A stretch of 64,000 bases of DNA, from assembly GCF_014467075.1 (NCBI RefSeq), contig NZ_AP023027.1:457001-521000 (forward strand). The letters are read 5' to 3'. The notes beneath the pieces were generated by a model that saw only the letters and a list, made by a program, of their open reading frames with translations, did no database searches and was not told the origin of the DNA. Position 1 is the stretch's first letter; each line of letters begins with the position of its first letter. This document shows positions 58,532 to 64,000 of the stretch, in pieces. The stretch is from Anaerostipes caccae L1-92. Lineage in GTDB: Bacteria; Bacillota; Clostridia; Lachnospirales; Lachnospiraceae. The position numbers and the translations under genes are program-made.

Positions 58532-59915
58532 AATCCTTGTCCGGGTGTTTTCAGGGATTTTTTTGTGTTCGGTGACAGGAAGTGTTTTATTTCTTTATTG
58601 GAAGCCAGTCAGCAGATACTTAGAGAAAAAAGGAGACGCAAAATTAAATTATACGATCTTAAAGATCATTGTTGTTTCATTTTTCGTTCCTGTACTTTCT
58701 GTAGTATTTGAAGATCTTTCACATAAAACCTGGCTGTTTTCGACTACAAGTACAATTAGAACAATCACAGAGATTGTGGGGAGTATCTGGCTTTTGGGGG
58801 CCATTGTTTCAGGAGTTTTTTATTTATCTAAACACAGGCGCCTGAAGGCCGCTTTGAACAATGCCTCTATTTGCAGCAGGCAAACGCAAAAAGTTGCAGA
58901 AATCTGCAGAAAGAAAATGTCTGTAAGACGAAAAATACATGTTTTTCAAAGCTATCAGGCACCAGTGCTATTTATCTGCGGAGTGATCAGACCTAAAATC
59001 ATACTCCCTGAAGAGCAGTTTACGGGAAAGGAACTTGAGATCATCCTGCTCCATGAACTGGAACATTATAAACAGAAGGATATATTTTGGAAGCTGATGT
59101 GCAATGTTCTGGCCTGTGTTCACTGGTTTAATCCGGTAAAAAAAGAAATTTGCAGTCAGATCGAGGATTGGAGTGAAGTATCCTGCGATGTCCGGGTACT
59201 GAAGGTATATAGAAGCCTAAAGCAGTATTTTGGGACTATCATTTCGATCGCTGCAAGAAAAAGCGGATACCGCCAGTATCTGGCCTCTGCACTTTATGAA
59301 AACACCAGGGGGCTGGAGCTGCGGATGAGGAGAACCGCCTCTATCAGGAAGATGAAGGGAATCCCGTGGAAAAGCGCACAGATATTTTTCATCTGTTTTT
59401 GTACTCTGGGAGCAGCAACCATTTCTGTAATATCGTATGGGTATTTTAAAGGGTATCTCTATTTAGAAGATAAGACCTGCATCAAGATAGAAGAAAAGGC
59501 AGATCCGCCCAAGATAATGAAGGAGAAAAAAAGAGCAGGAACATCATTGTCAAAGCAGAGAATCATGAAAGATGCGGTGCCGGGTAAAGAAAAAGATATA
59601 TGGATTGACTGGTGGCCGGAGGCGAAAGAATTCTTGATGAGTAAAAAATTCCGAGCAGAAAAAGGGAACAGGATCCAGATGATGCTGCTATGTTCTGAAG
59701 ATGATAATCCAAAGGTTAAAAATAATGAAATTCTTGCAGGGATTATAGAGCCGGACGGAACGCAGAAATTTGTCTGTGATAAAGATTATCTGCAGCACAG
59801 TTTTTTGATAAAGGAAAGCGGAGAATACCAGTTTTTTGTAGAAAATCAGACAACAAAGAAGATCCAGCTGGCAGGAGACTATGAACTTATTACAGAAGCA
59901 GAAAGAGATGATTAG
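58512..59915 (+). CDS. BlaR1-like M56 metallopeptidase sensor, first copy
   Basis: 467-aa membrane signal transducer. Helices occupy about 5-130; the cytoplasmic zinc protease domain has H181ELEH185 (LLHELEHYKQKD), preceded by CGVIRPKIILPEE and followed by HWFNPVKKEICSQIEDWSEVSCD. A further helix (about 288-308) leads to an extracellular C-terminal domain (about 365-460) that is not penicillin-binding: IDWWPEAKEF, EILAGIIEPDGTQ, SGEYQFFVENQ. It presumably cleaves or destabilises the BlaI encoded upstream. This ectodomain resembles the secreted protein encoded at 61382. It overlaps blaI by 20 bp. Confidence 0.88.
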   Translation: MSWEMTEILVRVFSGIFLCSVTGSVLFLYWKPVSRYLEKKGDAKLNYTILKIIVVSFFVPVLSVVFEDLSHKTWLFSTTSTIRTITEIVGSIWLLGAIVSGVFYLSKHRRLKAALNNASICSRQTQKVAEICRKKMSVRRKIHVFQSYQAPVLFICGVIRPKIILPEEQFTGKELEIILLHELEHYKQKDIFWKLMCNVLACVHWFNPVKKEICSQIEDWSEVSCDVRVLKVYRSLKQYFGTIISIAARKSGYRQYLASALYENTRGLELRMRRTASIRKMKGIPWKSAQIFFICFCTLGAATISVISYGYFKGYLYLEDKTCIKIEEKADPPKIMKEKKRAGTSLSKQRIMKDAVPGKEKDIWIDWWPEAKEFLMSKKFRAEKGNRIQMMLLCSEDDNPKVKNNEILAGIIEPDGTQKFVCDKDYLQHSFLIKESGEYQFFVENQTTKKIQLAGDYELITEAERDD

Positions 59916-59930
59916 AGAGGAGGGTATTAG

Positions 59931-61337
59931 ATGAGCTGGGAGATGACTAAAATTCTGATCCGGGTATTTTCAGGTATTTTCTTGTGTTCAGTGACAGGAA
60001 GCGTCTTGTTTTTTTACTGGAAGCCAATCAGCAGATACTTGGAGAAGAAAGGAGATGCAAAATTAAATTATACGATCTTAAAAATAATTGTTGTTGTATT
60101 TTTTGTTCCTGTACTTTCTATTATATTTGAAGATCTCTCACATAAATCTTATTTGTTTTCTACTACAACAGTGATCAGAGACATTACAGAGATCATAGGC
60201 GTGATCTGGCTTGCAGGAGCCACAGTTTCGGGGTGCTTTTATTTTTTGAAATACAGGCGTCTTAGGAAATCACTTGAGAATTCCTGTATTTGCAGCAGGC
60301 AGACTCAGAAAATTGCGGATGAGTGCAGAAAAAAACTGTGTGTACGGCGAAGAATCAATGTTTACCAAAGCTACCAGGTTCCCGTGCCGTTCATCTGCGG
60401 AGTGGTCAGACCTAAGATTATATTGCCGGAGGAACATTACACAAAACAGGAACTTGAGATTATTCTTCTTCATGAGATGGAACATTATAAACAGAGGGAT
60501 ATTTTTTGGAAACTGATGTGCAATGTCCTGGCGTGTGTTCACTGGTTTAATCCCCTGAAAAAGCAGATCTGCAGCCAGGTGGAGGATTGGAGTGAAGTAT
60601 CCTGTGATGTCCGGGTACTGAAGGTGTTTGGAAGCCTGAAGCAATATTTTGGAACGATTATTTCGATTGCCGCAAGAAAAAGCGGATACCGTCAGTATCT
60701 GGCCTCTGCACTTTATGAAAACAGCAGAGGACTGGAACTGCGGATGCGGAGAACCGCCTCTATCAGGAAGATGAAGGGAGTGCCGTGGAAAAGCGCACAA
60801 ATATTTTTTCTCTGTTTTTGTACTTTGGGAGCGGCGACGATCACTGCGATATCTTATGGATATTATAGGGGATATATATTTTTGGAAGATAAGACCAGTG
60901 TGAAAATAGAGGAAGAGATGGACCCGCCTATCATAATGAAGGAGAAAAAAAGGGCGGCAGTTTCTGATGTAAGACAGAAAGAAATGAAAGGAGAGGTGCC
61001 TGGCAAGGAGGAAGATATATTAATTGACTGGTGGCCGAAATCACAGGAATTCTCAATGAGCAGAAAGTTTAGAGTACAAGAAGGAGAGAAGATCCAGATT
61101 TTGATGATGACTTCAGAGGACGAGGGAACAAAAGTCAAGAATGATGAAATTCTTATAGGAATCATCGAACCCGATGGCACGCAAAGATATGTATCGGATG
61201 CAAGAGATTTTGAGCACATATTTGCAGTAAATAAAGAGGGGGATTACAGAATATTTGTAGAAAACAAAGCAGATAAAAAACTGCAGGTGGTAGGAGTCTA
61301 TAGCTTAATGCACAAGACAAAATCTTCCTCAAAGTAA
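59931..61337 (+). CDS. BlaR1-like M56 metallopeptidase sensor, tandem duplicate
   Basis: 468-aa paralogue of the preceding gene, alike along its whole length: first helices (MSWEMTKILIRVFSGIFLCS), H181EMEH185 zinc motif (LLHEMEHYKQRD), and ectodomain with IDWWPKSQEF, EILIGIIEPDGTQ and GDYRIFVENK. The duplicated block begins with the bases that encode the end of BlaI: the 26-bp sequence before and across the start (59924 on) repeats that at 58504. Divergence is concentrated in the ectodomain, suggesting the two sensors see different or modified ligands. It is followed by the gene for a small secreted protein. Confidence 0.88.
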   Translation: MSWEMTKILIRVFSGIFLCSVTGSVLFFYWKPISRYLEKKGDAKLNYTILKIIVVVFFVPVLSIIFEDLSHKSYLFSTTTVIRDITEIIGVIWLAGATVSGCFYFLKYRRLRKSLENSCICSRQTQKIADECRKKLCVRRRINVYQSYQVPVPFICGVVRPKIILPEEHYTKQELEIILLHEMEHYKQRDIFWKLMCNVLACVHWFNPLKKQICSQVEDWSEVSCDVRVLKVFGSLKQYFGTIISIAARKSGYRQYLASALYENSRGLELRMRRTASIRKMKGVPWKSAQIFFLCFCTLGAATITAISYGYYRGYIFLEDKTSVKIEEEMDPPIIMKEKKRAAVSDVRQKEMKGEVPGKEEDILIDWWPKSQEFSMSRKFRVQEGEKIQILMMTSEDEGTKVKNDEILIGIIEPDGTQRYVSDARDFEHIFAVNKEGDYRIFVENKADKKLQVVGVYSLMHKTKSSSK

Positions 61338-61381
61338 GTATGTTTTCACAGGGAAATTCACAAGGAGATGGAGGAGCAGGT

Positions 61382-61837
61382 ATGAGAAATAAGATTTATA
61401 AAAGTACATTACTGATAATTCTTTGCACTATGATTTTAGTGCCGGTCAAAGTATCAGCTGAGGAGATCGACGGAGAGACAGAGTATATTTCTATGGAGGA
61501 TGATCCGGAGGTGACAGTAGAAACAGTAGATGAAATATTAATGCCTACATATTCAACGGCTTATGCCTTAAATTGGTCAGTTGGAAACAATGTATTGAAA
61601 CAGACGAAGGATTTCAGCAAATCAGCCGGAAGTACGATATCTATCTCTGTAAAGATTGGACCAACAGTAAAAAATGTTAAGATTGGAATTAAAAAAAACA
61701 ATAGTATAAAAAAATATATAAAAGCAACCAATACTGTAAATAAAATTTTTACAATTACCGAGTCAGGAAAATACAGAGTATTTGTTGAGAATAAATCCGG
61801 CAAAACCATTACTGTCAAAGGAAATTACCGGCGGTAG
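61382..61837 (+). CDS. Small secreted protein resembling the M56 sensor ectodomain
   Basis: 151-aa exported protein. Signal peptide MRNKIYKSTLLIILCTMILV (then PVKVSAEE) is followed by an acidic linker and a beta-rich domain (about 60-150). Its pattern LNWSVGN, SKSAGSTISISV, VKIGIKKN, and SGKYRVFVENKSGKTITVKG follows the ectodomain of both M56 sensors (IDWWP..., FVENK..., G-Y). The start is ATG 61382 after GGAGG; an upstream ATG at 61340 precedes that site. It lies 45 bp after the second sensor gene. It may be a ligand, a decoy or a subunit of the sensor; there is no known family I can name. Confidence 0.7.
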   Translation: MRNKIYKSTLLIILCTMILVPVKVSAEEIDGETEYISMEDDPEVTVETVDEILMPTYSTAYALNWSVGNNVLKQTKDFSKSAGSTISISVKIGPTVKNVKIGIKKNNSIKKYIKATNTVNKIFTITESGKYRVFVENKSGKTITVKGNYRR

Positions 61838-61916
61838 TGATGAGATAAATGGAAAGGTGGTGATGCCGAAGAAGAAACAGACATGACCTGCAATAGAAAC
61901 GACACATAAGAAGGCG

Positions 61917-62006
61917 TTTATAATAAAGATCCATGCAATACAAATGGCGGCCAAACCAGACATCTGCAAATGCAGATAACGTATCACATGGACGTCTTTA
62001 TTATAA
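61917..62006. repeat. Long imperfect inverted repeat before the DNRLRE gene
   Basis: TTTATAATAAAGATCCATG (61917-61935) pairs with CATGGACGTCTTTATTATAA (61987-62006) apart from a CG bulge. An inner hairpin ATCTGCA/TGCAGAT lies near 61961-61977. It could be a terminator or attenuator for the preceding operon, a structured leader of the large gene, or a small non-coding mobile element. Confidence 0.6.
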
Positions 62007-62042
62007 CAGACAGTACAACTGGATAAAAGGAGAAGAGTTATA

Positions 62043-64000
62043 ATGAAGAAATTGGTAAAGCCAGCAGTCTGTGCGGCTCTGTCCTTTGTTTTGATGTTTA
62101 CATCTGTTCAATGGAGCGGTATGATTGCCGGATCAGGAGATGTAAAAGCAGCAGAGCCAAAAGCAGCACAATCAAAAGAAGTTATTGATAGTGAGAGCAC
62201 AAAAAATTCAACCACATTCCGCCTGTCCAACGGAAAAAAGGAATCTGTATTTTACGGACAGGATGTAAGGTATGAAGATGAAAATGGAAACTTGAAAGAT
62301 TATGATCCGACCCTTGTGGAGATTCAAGACAAGACCAGCGAGCATGGACATAATCTGAAAGATTACCAATATGAAAACAAAGACGGAGATAAAAAGCAGT
62401 ATCTGCCCAAGAAACTGACGGAATCCACGCCGGTTTTAATGGAGCATGATAAGTATGAAATCTCTTTTGCTCCAATCACAGGAGAAGAAGAAAGCGGCAT
62501 TGAGACACAGGACCGGCAGAAAGAAAAAATAGAGGAGAATGCCTTCTCTTCTATTAACAAGCTGAAAAGGACAAAACTCCAGAGAGAGGAAGTCCTGACG
62601 GCAGAAGACAAAAAAGAAGAATTGCCGGTCAGTGTGGCATACGAGTCAGAGGATAAAAACTGTACGTTTTTATACCAGTCACTGGACGCGGGAGTGAAAG
62701 AAAGTGTCACATTAAAAGAGATCCCGGACAGCAATCAGCTGAAGTTCCGGTTTTATGCCAAAAATCTGACGGCAAAGAAAAACATCGGAGACGGAGGTAT
62801 CACGTTCTATGACAAAGAAAGTGAAGACATCATTGCTTCACTGGAAGCACCGTCAATGAACGACGACACGAAAGAAGCATACAGTGAAAAATTATCCTAT
62901 GATATTGAACCGATCAAGGACGAAAAAGATACCTATGAACTGACACTGACACTGGATGAGGAGTATCTGAAAGACAAAGACCGCAAATACCCGATTACGA
63001 TTGATCCCACGGTCACATGGAAAGGATCAACAGACTTCTGGGATGTGTACGTGATCAACGGAAGCTACAAAAACACCAACTTTTATGATTCCGGCGTAAC
63101 GGCAATGATGGCGGGAAAAGCCAGCAAAGGAACATATCGTACATATCTGAGGTTTAAGGATTTCACGGCAAAGATTAAGAATAAGTACGTGGATACTGCC
63201 ACTCTGACCATGTATGAAACCGGTGACAGTACAAGCGGCCAGACGATTGAGGCAAGGAGAGTCACTTCTAACTGGTCAAGACCCGGACTTACATGGAGTA
63301 ACCGTCCCGGATATTCCACAAACTATGGAAGTGTGAAGACAACGGGAACCACCCATAAAGCAAGGAGCATCAATCTGACCAAGTATGCCAGAGAATGTGC
63401 GAACGGCTCCATCACTTCCTACGGCGTTATGCTGAAAAATGCAGATGAGACAAAGAAGTATGGGCAGTTTTATAGTTCCAGATATTCTAACGCAAGTTAC
63501 CGGCCGAAGATGAGTGTGACTTACTATGATGGACCGACAACTCCTACTTCCGTTTCTGTGACTCCGCAGTACATGAAGAAAGGGCAGACACTGACCGCTA
63601 AGTGGGCAGGCATCAGTTCCAAGTCTTTAAACAGGGCGGAATACAGAGTTGCCACCTATGACCCGGCAAAAAATGCAGAGGTGAATGCCAACTACCGCGC
63701 TTATTCTGGAAGCACAAAGCTTGGGACCACAGGAAGCGGAAGCGCATCAGTAGCAGACAGTAAGAACTGGCCGGAGGGATGTTATAAGTTTGTTATCCGC
63801 GGTGTGGACAACGGAGGGATTAACGGTACCGGCAAAGGATATATTTTCTATGTGGACAGCACTGCCCCGAAGATCAACAGCATGACCATTGATGCCGGTG
63901 ATGGAAAAGGTGGTTCTGAAGAAAATCCGTCTTCCAATATGTCCCCAGCACTAAAATGGAATGTTACAGAAAAATATTTGTCCAAAGTAGAGTATAAGGT
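62043..64000 (+). CDS. Large secreted DNRLRE-domain protein, probably Rhs/WapA-like (3' end outside the window)
   Basis: Open from ATG 62043 (AAGGAG upstream) to the window end, over 650 residues without a stop. A signal peptide ends around residues 35-40 (GSGDVKAAEPK). The first 300 residues hold a surface-protein N-terminal domain (STTFRLSNGKKESVFYGQDV, KYPITIDPTVTWKGSTDFWD). A DNRLRE-type domain (about 320-495) is seen in TYRTYLRFKDFT, NWSRPGLTWSNRP and YGVMLKNADETK. Fibronectin/Big-like segments follow (VSVTPQYMKKGQTLTAKW, YIFYVDSTAPKI). In Firmicutes such N-termini front WapA/Rhs polymorphic toxins. That cannot be confirmed here because the repeats and tip are missing. It probably belongs to the BlaI/M56 regulon next to it. 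Confidence 0.75.
   Translation, partial: MKKLVKPAVCAALSFVLMFTSVQWSGMIAGSGDVKAAEPKAAQSKEVIDSESTKNSTTFRLSNGKKESVFYGQDVRYEDENGNLKDYDPTLVEIQDKTSEHGHNLKDYQYENKDGDKKQYLPKKLTESTPVLMEHDKYEISFAPITGEEESGIETQDRQKEKIEENAFSSINKLKRTKLQREEVLTAEDKKEELPVSVAYESEDKNCTFLYQSLDAGVKESVTLKEIPDSNQLKFRFYAKNLTAKKNIGDGGITFYDKESEDIIASLEAPSMNDDTKEAYSEKLSYDIEPIKDEKDTYELTLTLDEEYLKDKDRKYPITIDPTVTWKGSTDFWDVYVINGSYKNTNFYDSGVTAMMAGKASKGTYRTYLRFKDFTAKIKNKYVDTATLTMYETGDSTSGQTIEARRVTSNWSRPGLTWSNRPGYSTNYGSVKTTGTTHKARSINLTKYARECANGSITSYGVMLKNADETKKYGQFYSSRYSNASYRPKMSVTYYDGPTTPTSVSVTPQYMKKGQTLTAKWAGISSKSLNRAEYRVATYDPAKNAEVNANYRAYSGSTKLGTTGSGSASVADSKNWPEGCYKFVIRGVDNGGINGTGKGYIFYVDSTAPKINSMTIDAGDGKGGSEENPSSNMSPALKWNVTEKYLSKVEYK

Noticed and set aside
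58512..61337. Beta-lactamase resistance sensor (true BlaR1/MecR1)
   Set aside because: The C-terminal domains carry no SxxK/SxN/KTG penicillin-binding motifs and no beta-lactamase or PBP2a gene is nearby.

Overview
The window looks like a low-to-mid GC, spore-forming, anaerobic Firmicute of the class Clostridia, most likely a gut Lachnospiraceae. This rests on gene content: PRD/PTS carbohydrate operons, YesM/YesN two-component pairs, the yabP-yabQ-divIC sporulation/division cluster, a class B sortase, MecA, CvfB, and an F-type ATP synthase with a sodium-type c-subunit. Two inositol-type catabolic loci would fit an Anaerostipes-like genome, but that is a guess. I see no CRISPR array, transposase or integrase. 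Mobile or defence material is limited to an Abi-family remnant and a lone phage-tail-fibre-like gene.

Layout. 1-6550: polyol/ketose operon with a galactitol-type PTS IIC (cut by the window edge), two DhaK subunits, a PRD regulator, a class II aldolase and DhaL. 6650-7215: promoter, small hairpin RNA and broken Abi toxin gene. 7245-9710 (minus): GPH sugar symporter and IolG-like dehydrogenase. 9923-13423: mecA, a small acidic protein, a CwlD-like amidase and an alanine/Na+ symporter. 13573-23053: tsaC, a phosphatase-RpiB fusion and the complete atp operon (atpZ-I-B-E-F-H-A-G-D-C). 23139-28951: diguanylate cyclase, CYTH protein, trmB, small Cys-rich ORF, trxA, ABC-F and a sugar-binding lipoprotein. 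29177-34637: second inositol locus (IolG-like, YesM, YesN, IolE). 34765-42156: orphan tail fibre with an H-type-lectin-like end, C_GCAxxG protein, tRNA-Lys, AI-2E exporter, nitrilase, pseudo-ABC/LytTR regulator with its ABC transporter, a candidate small RNA, interspersed structured repeats and yjbQ. 42375-47890: envelope genes (NlpC/P60, sortase B, GH25) and housekeeping genes. 47986-50215: mazG-hup-rqcP-yabP-yabQ-divIC. 50348-57999: ascorbate-type PTS operon with aldolases and kinases. 58154-64000: BlaI repressor, two tandem M56 metallopeptidase sensors, a small secreted protein resembling their ectodomains, and the start of a large DNRLRE-domain secreted protein that runs off the window.

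How it fits together. Three carbohydrate modules feed triose phosphates to glycolysis, each with its own PRD or two-component control. The atp operon probably exploits a sodium gradient, and a predicted Na+/alanine symporter lies nearby. The least conventional parts are: the BlaI/M56/secreted-protein circuit before a giant surface protein; a 61-bp interspersed inverted-repeat family with compensatory changes; the pseudo-ABC ATPase fused to LytTR; the phosphatase-RpiB fusion whose phosphatase half lacks its nucleophilic cysteine; the yabP leader, whose Shine-Dalgarno would be masked only in read-through transcripts; and an abiF-type RNA left beside a dead toxin gene.
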